Below, piece by piece: positions 34,608-43,709 of a stretch of 59,146 nt of DNA. The stretch is taken from the NCBI GenBank assembly GCA_019119365.1, contig DWXD01000024.1, positions 1-59,146 of the forward strand, in the 5' to 3' direction. Under the pieces are notes generated by a model. It was not told the DNA's origin, did no database searches, and saw only the letters and a program-made list of their open reading frames with translations. The stretch comes from Candidatus Gemmiger stercoripullorum. GTDB taxonomy: Bacteria; Bacillota; Clostridia; Oscillospirales; Ruminococcaceae. A program made the position numbers and the translations under genes. The number at the start of each line of letters is the position of its first letter. Within the stretch, counting starts at the first letter, position 1.

Positions 34608-35873
34608 ATGCCGAATACCTGGTACAAGGTGGATAATGTGGCCAAGGTGTTCCTGGCCTCCGTTACCCGGCGGGACCCGCGCGTGTTCCGCATCAGCTGC
34701 ACGCTGACCGAGGACATCGACCCCGACGCGCTGGCCGCGGCGCTGCAGCGCACGGCGGGCGACCTGCCCAACTTCCAGGTCACGCTGCACCGCGGGCTGT
34801 TCTGGCATTATCTTGAAGCCAGCGGCAAATGCCCGCGCCCCGAACCCGAACACCGCCGCCCCTGCGCGGCCATCTATGGCCGGGACATCAAAAACGAGCT
34901 GCTCTACCGCGTCAGCTACTACGGCGCGCGCATCAATGTCGAGATGTTCCACGCCCTTTCGGACGGCAACGGCGGGCTGCTGTTTTTGAAGGTGCTTGTG
35001 CACAACTACCTTGCGCTGCGCCACCCGGACGAGCTCGAAGGCGTTGCGCGGGACGAGGGCGCTTCGGCCGCCGATATGGCCGAGGACAGCTTCCAGCAGT
35101 TCTACGCCCGCCGCAAGGCCGCTTTTGCCCCGGCCGACCCCGCCGCGCGCCGCCCGGTCTGCCGCCTGCACGGGCGGCGGCTGCCGCTGGACCAGACCCA
35201 GTTCTTTGAGGGCCACCTGCCGGTCAAAGATGTGCTGGCCAAAGCGCGCGCGCTCGGCGTCACGCTGACAAGCTACCTGGCCGCGGCTCAGATGCTCGCC
35301 GTCTGGCAGGAGACCCCCGCGCTCGAGCGCGGCCGCGCCATCGCCGTGGGCCTGCCGGTCAACCTGCGCAACTACTTCCCGTCCGACACGGCGCGCAACT
35401 TTTTCAACACGATCCGCGTCGCCCATGTCTTTACCGGCGACGAGACGCTCGACACCCTCGCGCCCGAGCTGGACGCCAAGCTGAAGGCCGAGCTCTCGCC
35501 CGAGCGCATCATGGCGCGCATGGACGGCTTCCAGCGGTTCGAGCGCATCCCCGGCGTGCGGCCGGTGCCGCTGCCGGTCAAAAATGCGGTCGTCGGCCTG
35601 TGCAACTGGGTCGAATCGCGCAAGGTCACGTTCACGCTGTCCAACATGGGGCGGGTGCAGACCGCGCCGGAGCTGGCCCCCTATATCAAGGGCTTTGCGG
35701 CCTACTGCAGCAGCGACGGCCTGTTCACCACGGTCTGCTCCTACGGCGGCGACCTTGTGCTCGGCAGCGTTTCGGCGCTGCGCAGCACGAACATTTTGCG
35801 CAACTTCTACCGCAGCCTGGCTGAATCCGGCCTGGCGGTCACACTGTACGCATCGGAGGTGGAGACCGAATGA
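34608..35873 (+). CDS. Condensation-type acyltransferase (alcohol acetyltransferase-like)
   Basis: 421 residues with the two-lobed chloramphenicol-acetyltransferase/condensation fold. The active-site motif HxxxDG appears as FHALSDGNGG (His about 114), and the second-lobe motif as GLPVNLRNYFPSDT. It would move an acyl group from a thioester to a hydroxyl or amine. ATG 34608 follows AAAGGAGG; the longer frame has no ribosome site. It overlaps the next gene by ATGA. The same hydrolase-acyltransferase-zinc-ribbon membrane protein order recurs in Clostridia (from memory). Substrates are unknown. Confidence 0.78.
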   Translation: MPNTWYKVDNVAKVFLASVTRRDPRVFRISCTLTEDIDPDALAAALQRTAGDLPNFQVTLHRGLFWHYLEASGKCPRPEPEHRRPCAAIYGRDIKNELLYRVSYYGARINVEMFHALSDGNGGLLFLKVLVHNYLALRHPDELEGVARDEGASAADMAEDSFQQFYARRKAAFAPADPAARRPVCRLHGRRLPLDQTQFFEGHLPVKDVLAKARALGVTLTSYLAAAQMLAVWQETPALERGRAIAVGLPVNLRNYFPSDTARNFFNTIRVAHVFTGDETLDTLAPELDAKLKAELSPERIMARMDGFQRFERIPGVRPVPLPVKNAVVGLCNWVESRKVTFTLSNMGRVQTAPELAPYIKGFAAYCSSDGLFTTVCSYGGDLVLGSVSALRSTNILRNFYRSLAESGLAVTLYASEVETE

Positions 35874-36553
35874 AGCACTGCCCGCACTGCCATATCGAAG
35901 TCGGCGGGCCGGGGCGTTACTGCCCGCTGTGCCACACGCCGCTGGCCGGGGGCGATGACGGCGAAGCGCCCTACTTCCCGCCCAGCCCGCCGCCCGGCCA
36001 GCGCATGCCGCTGGCAATGAAGCTCGTCCTGTTCGTGCTGCTGGCGGCGGTCGTCGTCTGCGTGGCGGTCGACTTCCTGATCCTGGAACCCGGCGAAACC
36101 GGCGGCCGCCTGCACTGGAGCCTGGCCGTGGCCGTCTGCGCGGCGGCGGCGCTGCTTTTGTGCCGCGCGCTGCTGCTGGGCAGCCGCAACGCGCCCAAGC
36201 TGCTGTTTCAAATTTTGATCGGCACGGCGCTGGTGGCCTATTTCCTTGACCGCTTCCTCGGCCTTGGGGGCGTCAGCTTTTTGTATGTGATCCCGATTTT
36301 GTGCAGCGTGACCTTGGCGCTCAACTTTATCTTTGCGTTCATCAACCGCCGCTTTACCGAAAACGGCCTTGTCTATCTGCTGCTCAACATCGCGGTCGGC
36401 GTCACGCCCTACATCGCCCTCACGGTCATGCGCGCGCGCACGCCGCTGACCTGGGTGATCTGCCTGATCGTCAGCGTCATCACGTTTCTGGGCCTCGTCA
36501 TCTTCAAAGGCCGTGCCCTGCGCGCCGAACTCGAAAAACGCCTGCACCTGTGA
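35870..36553 (+). CDS. Zinc-ribbon membrane protein (DUF6320-like)
   Basis: 227 residues. The N-terminal ribbon has CPHC and CPLC pairs (residues 4-21), then a Pro-rich stretch and about six membrane helices from residue 48, ending in a basic cytoplasmic tail. It is translationally coupled to the acyltransferase. It could be the membrane partner or transporter for the product. No enzymatic motif is seen. The family name is from memory of its typical neighbourhood. Confidence 0.72.
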   Translation: MKHCPHCHIEVGGPGRYCPLCHTPLAGGDDGEAPYFPPSPPPGQRMPLAMKLVLFVLLAAVVVCVAVDFLILEPGETGGRLHWSLAVAVCAAAALLLCRALLLGSRNAPKLLFQILIGTALVAYFLDRFLGLGGVSFLYVIPILCSVTLALNFIFAFINRRFTENGLVYLLLNIAVGVTPYIALTVMRARTPLTWVICLIVSVITFLGLVIFKGRALRAELEKRLHL

Positions 36554-36611
36554 AAGGGCCCCGGCCCGGCTCCCTCACACCGGCAGTACGCCGCCTTTTC
36601 CGGCAGGCTGT

Positions 36612-36638
36612 GCCCCGCGCTCCGGCGCGGGGCTTTTT
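36612..36638 (+). terminator. Terminator after the DUF6320-like gene
   Basis: GCCCCGCGC/GCGCGGGGC stem, loop TCCG, followed by five T. Confidence 0.9.
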
Positions 36639-36769
36639 GCTGCCGGTTTGCAAAAAAATATAAGCGCAGCAACGCCATAAAAACAAAAATTTTCCTTCCT
36701 TTGCCAAAACCGGCCCGGCTGCCGCGTTTTAATGGGCAGGAAACGAAACCGCAAGGGAAGGTGAACGCG

Positions 36770-37951
36770 ATGAAAATTTTGCTGACGACCGACTGGTATA
36801 CCCCTGCCGTCAACGGCGTGGTGACTTCGGTGCTGGCGCTGCGGCGGCAGCTTTTGGCCCATGGGCACGATGTGCGCGTGCTGACGCTGGCCGGGGGGCT
36901 GCGCGGCTGGCAGGCGGACGGCGTCTGGGCGGTCGGCTCGGTCGACGCCGGGGCGATCTACCCCGGCGCGCGGCTGCGCACGCCGGATGCGGCCGCCGCC
37001 GTGCGCGCGCTGGCGGCCTGGGGGCCGGATGTCGTGCATTCGCAGTGCGAGTTCAGCACCTTCCCGCTGGCAAAGCGCATCGCCCGGGCGTGCGGCGCGC
37101 CGCTTTTGCACACCTACCACACGGTATACGAGGACTACACCCACTACTTTTCGCCCAGCCGCCGCTGGGGCCGCGCCGCCGTGCGCGCCTTCACGCGGCA
37201 CATCGCCGCCGGGTGCGACGCCTTCATCGCCCCCACGGCCAAGGTCGCGCGCCTGCTGGAAAGCTACGGCGTCGCCTGCCCCGTGCACACGCTGCCCACC
37301 GGCATCGACACCGCCCGCTTTGCCCGCGTTGACCCGGCCGCCGCCGCGGCACTGCGCGCGCGCTGGGGCGTGCAGCCCGGCCAGGCCGTGCTTTTGTATG
37401 TGGGCCGCCTGGCGCAGGAGAAAAACATCGGCGAGCTGCTGGCGCTGGCGCAGCGGCTGGGGGCGCAGGGCGCCGCCGCCAAACTTGTCCTTGTCGGCGA
37501 CGGCCCCCAGCGCGCCCGCCTGCAGGCGCAGGCCGGGCCGCAGGTCGTGTTTGCGGGCATGGCCGCGCCGTCCTTTGTGCCGGTGTGCTATGCGGCCGGA
37601 GACATCTTCCTCAGCGCCTCGACCAGCGAGACGCAGGGGCTGACCTATCTCGAGGCGCTGGCGGCCGGCCGCCCCGCCGTCTGCCGCGCCGACCCGTGCC
37701 TGCAGGACGTCATTGTGGACGGCGTCAACGGCTGGCAGTACCGCACGCCGGAGGAGCTGGAACGCCATGTGCGCACGCTGCTGGCCGACGAGCCCGCCCG
37801 CCGCGCCATGGGCCGCTGCGCCGCCGCCACCGCCGCCCGCTTCAGCGAGCAGGCGTTCGCTTTGCAGGCTGCGGCGCTCTACCGCCGCGCAATCATACAA
37901 AAACAGGCGGCGCGCGCCGCCGGAAAGGGGCTGGCTGTATGGAGCGCATGA
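36770..37951 (+). CDS. GT4 glycosyltransferase, diacylglycerol glucosyltransferase-like
   Basis: 393 residues, GT-B fold. The start KILLTTDWYTPAVNGVVTSV is typical of 1,2-diacylglycerol 3-alpha-glucosyltransferases. GRLAQEKNIGELL is the nucleotide-binding entry, and SETQGLTYLEALAAG holds the ExxxxxxxE pair of retaining GT4 enzymes. It probably adds glucose from UDP-glucose to diacylglycerol at the inner membrane face. ATG 36770 follows AAGGGAAGG. It overlaps the downstream membrane-protein gene by 13 bp. Confidence 0.85.
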   Translation: MKILLTTDWYTPAVNGVVTSVLALRRQLLAHGHDVRVLTLAGGLRGWQADGVWAVGSVDAGAIYPGARLRTPDAAAAVRALAAWGPDVVHSQCEFSTFPLAKRIARACGAPLLHTYHTVYEDYTHYFSPSRRWGRAAVRAFTRHIAAGCDAFIAPTAKVARLLESYGVACPVHTLPTGIDTARFARVDPAAAAALRARWGVQPGQAVLLYVGRLAQEKNIGELLALAQRLGAQGAAAKLVLVGDGPQRARLQAQAGPQVVFAGMAAPSFVPVCYAAGDIFLSASTSETQGLTYLEALAAGRPAVCRADPCLQDVIVDGVNGWQYRTPEELERHVRTLLADEPARRAMGRCAAATAARFSEQAFALQAAALYRRAIIQKQAARAAGKGLAVWSA

Positions 37952-38586
37952 GGGGCGGCGGGATGAAGTGGATGCAAACCTTGCGCGCGCTGGCGGCGGG
38001 CCTGGCGCGCAACCCGGGGCAGCTGGTCTCGGCGCTGGGGTTCGGGCTGTGTGTGGCGGCCGGGGTGTGGATGTGGCGCGCCGGGCTGCTGTCCTCCCGC
38101 GCGGCGCTGCAGGAGTTTCTGGCCCCGTTCGGCCCGTGGGCGGCCGCGCTGTTCGTCGCCTTCCAGGCCGTGCAGGTCGTGGTGCCGGTGCTGCCCGGCG
38201 GGCTCGGGTGCCTGGCGGGGGTCGTGCTGTTCGGGCCGTTTTGGGGTTTCCTTTACAACTATATGGGCATTTGCCTGGGGTCTTTCGCGGCGTTCGGCAT
38301 TGCGCGCAGCTGCGGGCGGCCGCTTTTGTACAAAATGTTCCCGGCGGCGCTTGTGGAAAAATACGACCGCTGGAGCACCGCGCACGACCGCTTTGCGCGC
38401 TGGTTTGCGCTGCTGATCTTCCTGCCTGTCGCGCCGGACGATTACCTCTGCTTTTTGGCCGGGACCACCACCATGCGCTGGCGCACCTACATCGCCATCA
38501 TCCTGCTGTGCAAGCCGTTTGCCATCGCCCTGTACAGCCTGGGCCTGACCCTCGTCGCCCAGCGCCTGCTGGGGCTGTGGGCGTGA
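37939..38586 (+). CDS. TVP38/VTT-family membrane protein
   Basis: 215 residues with four to five membrane helices and the family core: FQAVQVVVPVLPGGLGCLAG, then FGPFWGFLYNYMGICLGSFAAF and LPVAPDDYLCFLAG. These re-entrant-helix features are shared with DedA/VTT proteins, some of which move lipids between leaflets. ATG 37939 overlaps the GT4 gene; a second ATG at 37963 follows GGCGGG and could be the real start. Coupling with a glycolipid synthase suggests flipping of the glycolipid or its carrier (inference). Confidence 0.82.
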   Translation: MERMRGGGMKWMQTLRALAAGLARNPGQLVSALGFGLCVAAGVWMWRAGLLSSRAALQEFLAPFGPWAAALFVAFQAVQVVVPVLPGGLGCLAGVVLFGPFWGFLYNYMGICLGSFAAFGIARSCGRPLLYKMFPAALVEKYDRWSTAHDRFARWFALLIFLPVAPDDYLCFLAGTTTMRWRTYIAIILLCKPFAIALYSLGLTLVAQRLLGLWA

Positions 38587-38639
38587 ACGCCCGCCCGGCG
38601 GGGCATGGTAAACGCGGCGGCCAACCGGGAAACCGTGCG

Positions 38640-39372
38640 CCCTGCGCAAACGCAACCCCTGTAGGGGCCGATTCCATATCGGCCCGGTTTGCGGCGGCGC
38701 GAACGCCCCGCGGGCGGATATGGAATCCGCCCCTACGAATGGTGGCAAGGCCTGCGGCCAACCGGAAAAATGCGAACCTCGCGATGCCACAAACCTCTGT
38801 AGGGGACGATGCTCGCATCGTCCCGGGGACCCTGCGCCGCCGCAAGGCCCGCGGGCGGGATCTCCGGCCTAAGAGCCGCCGCTGCGCGGCGGTTGGCCTC
38901 CGAAACGCGCCTGCGGGCGGGATAAATCCCGCCCCTACGAATAAATTTTGCGCTTTGGGCCAACCGGGACGGCCGCGGCCACGCGTCAGAACAAACCCCC
39001 TGTAGGGGCCGATTCCATATCGGCCCGGTTTGCGGCGGCGCGAACGCCCCGCGGGCGGATATGGAATCCGCCCCTACGAATGGTGGCAAGGCCCGCAGCC
39101 AACCGGGAAAATGCGAACCTCGCGATGCCACAAACCTCTGTAGGGGACGATGCTCGCATCGTCCCGAGGGACCCTGCGCCGCCGCAAGGTTTGCGGGAGG
39201 GCCATGGCCCTCCCCTACGACCGCGGCAAACGCCCGACCATCCGGCACCCTGCAATCTCCGCGGCACCCCGCATATACCCCCGCAACCCCTCAATATTTT
39301 CCGAGCCGCCCGCAGGGCGGCGGTCCACAACATCTAAACTCTTAACTCTGAACTCTTAACTCTGAATTCTAA
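38640..39372. repeat. Hairpin repeat cluster R4
   Basis: No gene lies in 38587-39420. Units at 38661-38736, 38799-38938 (carries nested insert J1), 39002-39077 and 39140-39218. About 170 bp from 38655 recur from 38996 (341-bp offset), but only the first copy has J1. The right end is GAGCCGCCCGCAGGGCGGC plus a heptamer array of the AGAGTTT type (39333-39372). Confidence 0.88.
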
Positions 39373-39420
39373 AAACTCCAACCTCTCAACTCCAAACAAC
39401 TCCACAAAGGGGGCCTCCTC

Positions 39421-40449
39421 ATGCGTGTCCATCTCTATACCGGTTCGCTGGCGCTGGTGCGGCGCAGCGGGGTGGGGCAGGCGGTCGAACACCAGCGCGC
39501 CATGCTGCAGAGCGCGGGCGTCGAGGTCGTGACCGACTGGTCCAAACCCGCCGACGCCGTGCACATCAATACCGTGCTGCCGGACGCGCCGCTTGCCGCG
39601 CTGCGCGCCCGCCTGCGCGGCGAGCGGGTCGTGTTCTACGGCCATTCGACCGAGCAGGACTTCCGCCATTCCTTTGTCGGGTCCGACCGGCTCGCGCCGC
39701 TGTTTAAGCGCTGGATCTGTTTCTGCTACAACTGCGGCGACGTCGTGCTCACGCCCACGCCCTACGCGCGCGGTATTTTGCAGGGCTACGGCCTCAAGCG
39801 GCCGGTCGTGGCGCTGTCCAACGGCGTCGACACCCGCTTTTTTGCGCCAAGCGCCGCCCGCGGCGCGGCGTTCCGGCAAAAATACGGCCTGCCGCCGCAG
39901 CGCAAGGCGGTGGTCAGCGCCGGGCATTTCATGCAGCGCAAAGGCATCTTTGACTTCATCGCCCTGGCCCGCGCGCTGCCGCAGGCGGAATTTTTCTGGT
40001 TCGGCTACACCGAACCTGCCCTTGTGCCCGCGCCGGTGCGCCGGGCCATGGCCGCCGCCCCGGCCAACCTGCATTTCCCCGGCTTTGTCAGCCAGGCCGA
40101 CCTGCGCGACGCCTACTGCGGGGCGGACCTGTTCTGCTTTTGCAGCGAGGAGGAGACCGAGGGCATCGTTGTGCTGGAAGCGCTGGCCTGCGGCGTGCCG
40201 GTGCTTGTGCGGGATATCCCGGTCTACGCGGGCTGGCTGCGCGACGGCGAAAACGTCTATAAGGCCGCCGCCCCGGCCGACTGGCCCCGCCTGGCCGGAG
40301 CCATCCTGAGCGGCGCGCTGCCCGATGTGACCGCCGCCGGCCGCCGCGTGGCCGAAGCCCGCGCCCTGCCGCGGCTCGGGCAGCAGCTGTGCGAAGTGTA
40401 CCGCACGCTGGGTCCGGCGCGGCCCGGCCGCCTGCCGCTGGCGGAATAA
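39421..40449 (+). CDS. GT4 glycosyltransferase, second glycolipid-type enzyme
   Basis: 342 residues, GT-B fold. The start RVHLYTGSLALVRRSGVGQA matches the glycolipid alpha-1,2-glucosyltransferase pattern. GVDTRFF, HFMQRKGIFDFI and EEETEGIVVLEALACG mark the donor site and the retaining Glu pair. It probably extends monoglucosyl-diacylglycerol to a diglucosyl lipid, pairing with 36770. AAAGGGGG precedes the ATG, which follows directly after a heptamer array. Confidence 0.83.
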   Translation: MRVHLYTGSLALVRRSGVGQAVEHQRAMLQSAGVEVVTDWSKPADAVHINTVLPDAPLAALRARLRGERVVFYGHSTEQDFRHSFVGSDRLAPLFKRWICFCYNCGDVVLTPTPYARGILQGYGLKRPVVALSNGVDTRFFAPSAARGAAFRQKYGLPPQRKAVVSAGHFMQRKGIFDFIALARALPQAEFFWFGYTEPALVPAPVRRAMAAAPANLHFPGFVSQADLRDAYCGADLFCFCSEEETEGIVVLEALACGVPVLVRDIPVYAGWLRDGENVYKAAAPADWPRLAGAILSGALPDVTAAGRRVAEARALPRLGQQLCEVYRTLGPARPGRLPLAE

Positions 40450-40474
40450 GGGCGGACAAGCCGGGGAAAGGGGC

Positions 40475-40503
40475 TTGCGGCCGGGCAGGGGAGCGCGTAT
40501 AAT
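40475..40503 (+). promoter_or_regulatory. Promoter of the MFS gene
   Basis: TTGCGG (40475-40480) and TATAAT (40498-40503), 17 bp apart, 33 nt before ATG 40536. Confidence 0.82.
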
Positions 40504-40535
40504 AAAACGGCATCACACGCGAAAGGATACGTTTT

Positions 40536-41696
40536 ATGGCAACCCTCCTGCTGGCGGTCATCTACATCGCCTTCATCGGCCTCGGCATCCCGGATTCGCT
40601 GTTCGGCGCGGCCTGGCCGGCCATTTATACCGAGCTCTCGCTGCCGCTCTCGGCGGCCAACTTTGTCACGGTGCTCACCTCCGCCGGGACCATCCTGTCC
40701 AGCCTGCTCTCGGCGCGCCTGATCCGCCGCCTTGGCACCGGCGGGGTCACGGCGCTCAGCACGGTGCTCACGGCAGTGGCGCTGTTTGCGTTCTCGTTTT
40801 CGCAGAACCTTGTCTGGCTGTGCGCCTGCGGCATCCCGCTCGGCCTGGGCGCGGGCTGTATCGACACGGCGCTCAACAACTATGTGGCGCTGCACTACCG
40901 CGCCACGCACATGAATTTCCTGCACTGCTTTTACGGTGTCGGCGTCTCGCTCAGCCCGTTTCTGATGTCGCTGGCGCTCTCGGCCGGGTCGTGGCGCAGC
41001 GGCTACCGCGGGGTGGGCTGGTTCCAGGCCGCCATCGCGGTGCTGACCGTCGTCACGCTGCCGGTCTGGTCGCGCGCGGGGCACACTTCGCCTGGCGAGG
41101 CCGTCAGCGACGGCGGGCAGACGGTCGGCTTCGGCGCGCTGCTGCGCGACGCGCGCGTGCGGGTGTCCTGCCTGGCGTTTTTCGGCTCCTGCAGCATGGA
41201 GTACGCCTGCGGCAGCTGGGGCAGCACCTACCTGGTGCAGCACCGCGGCCTGGGCGCCGATATGGCCGCCCGCACGATCACGCTGTATTACCTGGGCATC
41301 ACGGCGGGGCGGTTCGCGGCCGGGCTGCTGTCCGCCCGCTGGCCGGGCCGCCGCCTTGTGCGCGTGGGGCAGGGCATTGTGCTGGCGGCCATCGTGCTGC
41401 TGCTTGCGCCGCTGCCCACGGCGTGCGCCGGGCTGGGGCTGTTTCTGGTCGGTTTCGGCAACGGGCCGGTGTTCCCCAACCTGCTGCACCTGACCCCGCA
41501 GCTGTTCGGCAGCGAGCGCTCCCAGTCGGTCATGGGCCTGCAGATGGCGGCCTCCTACGCGGGCATCCTGCTTTCGCCCGCCCTGTTCGGCATTTTGGCG
41601 CAGAACTTCGGCACCGGCCTGTTCGGCCCGTACCTGCTTGTCTTCTACGCCCTGATGGTCGCCGGCACCGCCTGCACGCTGCGGCGGCGCAGATAG
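40536..41696 (+). CDS. Major facilitator superfamily transporter
   Basis: 386 residues with twelve predicted membrane helices in two halves. The loop after helix 2 holds SARLIRRLGTGG and the central loop is polar (SRAGHTSPGEAVSDGGQ). GLGAGCIDTALNNYVALHY resembles FucP/sugar-type MFS members. The substrate is unknown. GAAAGGA precedes the ATG. It is probably a single-gene unit with its own promoter and terminator. Confidence 0.88.
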   Translation: MATLLLAVIYIAFIGLGIPDSLFGAAWPAIYTELSLPLSAANFVTVLTSAGTILSSLLSARLIRRLGTGGVTALSTVLTAVALFAFSFSQNLVWLCACGIPLGLGAGCIDTALNNYVALHYRATHMNFLHCFYGVGVSLSPFLMSLALSAGSWRSGYRGVGWFQAAIAVLTVVTLPVWSRAGHTSPGEAVSDGGQTVGFGALLRDARVRVSCLAFFGSCSMEYACGSWGSTYLVQHRGLGADMAARTITLYYLGITAGRFAAGLLSARWPGRRLVRVGQGIVLAAIVLLLAPLPTACAGLGLFLVGFGNGPVFPNLLHLTPQLFGSERSQSVMGLQMAASYAGILLSPALFGILAQNFGTGLFGPYLLVFYALMVAGTACTLRRRR

Positions 41697-41720
41697 CGGA
41701 TAAAAAACAAAAAACAAAGC

Positions 41721-41760
41721 GATCCCGCCCGGGGCGTTCTACCGGGCGGGATCGCTTTCT
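41721..41760. terminator. Bidirectional terminator, MFS / Rrf2
   Basis: AGCGATCCCGCCCGG pairs with CCGGGCGGGATCGCT around a 9-nt loop, with a T-rich right flank, between two convergent genes. Confidence 0.88.
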
Positions 41761-41782
41761 ATTTGTGGTGACAGGCGGGCGC

Positions 41783-42214
41783 TCAGCCGCAGCCGCCGGT
41801 TTCCGGCAGGTGGAGCTGTTTTTCCAGCATCGCCAGCGTTGTGACGGCCAGGCGGGCGCGGCAGGCAGCGTCAAGGTCGGCCAGCAGCGCGTCCATCACC
41901 CCGGCCATGCCAGAGGCGATCATACAGGGCAGGTTGTCGCGGCCGCTGTGCCAGCGCGTGTCCACAAAGCGCACTTCCAGCGCGCCGGCCACGTCGGCCA
42001 GCGTCAGCGTATCCGGGTCGGCAACCAGGCGGTAGCCGCCCTCGCTGCCCTCGCGCGTCTGCACCCAGCCGGCCTTTTTCAGCTTGGCCAGCACGCGGCG
42101 CACCCGCACGGGGTTGGTGCAGATGTTCTGCGCCATCGCCTCGCTGGACTGCACGCCGCCCCGGCGGTGCAGCAGCACCAGCGCATGCAGCGCCAGGCTG
42201 AAATCGCTGTTCAT
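41783..42214 (-). CDS. Rrf2-family regulator, last gene of the thioredoxin operon
   Basis: 143 residues. The winged helix NSDFSLALHALVLLHRR... with SEAMAQNICTNPVRVRRVLAKL is the Rrf2 DNA-binding part. Three Cys are present (in NLPC, AAC and the final GGCG), enough for thiol or Fe-S sensing but not the clean IscR triad. The ATG overlaps the trxB stop (ATGA). It probably senses redox state and controls the operon through the dyad at 43690-43709. Confidence 0.87.
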   Translation of the reverse strand: MNSDFSLALHALVLLHRRGGVQSSEAMAQNICTNPVRVRRVLAKLKKAGWVQTREGSEGGYRLVADPDTLTLADVAGALEVRFVDTRWHSGRDNLPCMIASGMAGVMDALLADLDAACRARLAVTTLAMLEKQLHLPETGGCG

Positions 42215-43152
42215 GCCGGTCCCCCTCCCTGTTCGGTCAGGTATTCCTGTGCAAAGTGGACCGCCGCCGCGCCGTCGGCCGTTGCGGTCACGACCTGGCG
42301 CACGGCCTTGGCGCGCGCATCGCCCACGGCGAACACGCCGGGCACGCTCGTGCGGGTTGTTTCGTCGGCCAGCAGGTACCCGGCTGCGTCCAGCTCCACC
42401 TGGCCGCGGAACAGCGCGGTGTCCGGCACGCGGCCGATGGCCGCGAACACGCCGTCGCAGGCAATGTCGCGGGCTGCGCCGCTCGCGGTATCGGCCACGC
42501 GCAGGCCGGTCAGGCGGCCGTCTGCGCCGCGCAGCAGCGCCGCGGGCTTGGCGTTCCACACGATCTCTACCCCGGCCGCGTCCAGCGCCTGGCGGTAGAC
42601 GGGGGCGGCGCGCAGCGTGCCGCGGCGGTGCACCAGGTAAACTTTGGCCGCCAGCTTGGCCAGGTGCAGCGCATCGCCGACCGCCGTGTTGCCGCCGCCG
42701 ACGACCGCGACGGTCTTGCCGCGGTACAGCATGCCGTCGCAGGCGGCGCAGTAGCTCACGCCGCGCCCGCGCAGCGTGTCCTCGCCCGCAAGGCCCAGCG
42801 TACGCGGCCCGGCCCCGGTCGCAAGCACAACGGTGCGGGCCTCCAGCGGGCCGGAGTCGGTCTCGATGCGTTTGACCGGCCCGGCCAGCTGCACGCCGGT
42901 GACCTGCGCAAGGCGGAACTCCGCCCCCGCGCGCTCGGCCCCCTGCTGCATGAGCTGGCCCAGCTCAAAGCCGCCGACGCCTTCGGGGAAGCCGGGGTAG
43001 TTTTCGATCAGCGGCGCGTCGGCCATCTGGCCCCCGGCCGAAAGCTGCTCCAGCACAACGGCGCGCAGGCCCGCGCGGGCCGCATACAGCGCCGCCGTGC
43101 AGCCGCCCGGCCCGGCGCCCAGCACGGCCACATCATAAAGCTCTGCCATCAT
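42211..43152 (-). CDS. trxB: Thioredoxin reductase
   Basis: 313 residues. FAD motif GAGPGGCTAALYAARAG (12-28), redox CAAC with Cys135 and Cys138 followed by DG, NADPH motif GGGNTAVGDAL and C-terminal FAVGDARAK. It reduces the thioredoxin encoded 18 bp upstream using NADPH. A double ATG at 43152/43149 leaves a two-residue start uncertainty; GGAAAGGAG is upstream. Confidence 0.94.
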   Translation of the reverse strand: MMAELYDVAVLGAGPGGCTAALYAARAGLRAVVLEQLSAGGQMADAPLIENYPGFPEGVGGFELGQLMQQGAERAGAEFRLAQVTGVQLAGPVKRIETDSGPLEARTVVLATGAGPRTLGLAGEDTLRGRGVSYCAACDGMLYRGKTVAVVGGGNTAVGDALHLAKLAAKVYLVHRRGTLRAAPVYRQALDAAGVEIVWNAKPAALLRGADGRLTGLRVADTASGAARDIACDGVFAAIGRVPDTALFRGQVELDAAGYLLADETTRTSVPGVFAVGDARAKAVRQVVTATADGAAAVHFAQEYLTEQGGGPA

Positions 43153-43170
43153 GGGTCTCCTTTCCGGGGC

Positions 43171-43494
43171 TTACAGCCCCTGCTCGCTGAGATAGGCGCG
43201 GATGCCGCCTTTGCCGGAAGGCCCGACGACGGGCGGGCAGGCCTGCCCGTTTTTGAACAAAATCAGCGTCGGGATGCTGGAAATGCCGTAGCGGGCCGCC
43301 AGCTCGGGCGCGTCGTCAATGTTGAGCTTGCCGACGGCAAGCCGCCCGTCTTCTTCGGCCGCGACCTGCGCGACCGCAGGGCCGAGCCGCAGGCAGTAAC
43401 CGCACCACGGGGCCCAGAAGTCCACAAGAACGGGCACGGGGGACGCAAGGACCTTCTGCTCAAAATTTTCTTTGGTGATATCAAAAACAGCCAT
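43171..43494 (-). CDS. trxA: Thioredoxin with CGYC active site
   Basis: 107 residues, full-length thioredoxin fold. The active site reads FWAPWCGYC (Cys31, Cys34), with Tyr where thioredoxins normally have Pro, which is expected to shift the redox potential. The cis-Pro loop SIPTLILFKNG is intact. It is first in the trxA-trxB-rrf2 operon, behind a near-consensus promoter and a leader of about 200 nt. AAAGGAGG precedes the ATG. Confidence 0.93.
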   Translation of the reverse strand: MAVFDITKENFEQKVLASPVPVLVDFWAPWCGYCLRLGPAVAQVAAEEDGRLAVGKLNIDDAPELAARYGISSIPTLILFKNGQACPPVVGPSGKGGIRAYLSEQGL

Positions 43495-43689
43495 AACGGA
43501 CCTCCTTTGGTTTGGGGTGTATCGGACAAATCAAAAGCGCGGGGATTTAGCGCGGGGAATTTTTCGGATGCGCCCCATAGATGCGCCCCAGAGAAATCAT
43601 TGGCGGATCAGGGGCAGATCAAACGAATGATAAACGATAAACTGAAATGCAGGAAAGGCGGATAAATGGTTTGAACTGTAAATGATTTT

Positions 43690-43709
43690 GTTTCAGTTCA
43701 TACTGTAAC
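43690..43709. promoter_or_regulatory. Candidate Rrf2 operator
   Basis: GTTTCAGTTCATACTGTAAC is a 20-bp dyad of form GTTnCAGTnnnnACTGnAAC, overlapping the predicted transcription start. A direct repeat of ACTGTAA lies about 27 bp downstream in the transcript. Confidence 0.6.

Noticed and set aside
43495-43701. Riboswitch in the long trxA leader
   Set aside because: I could not match it to any riboswitch core I know, and there is no terminator/antiterminator pair.
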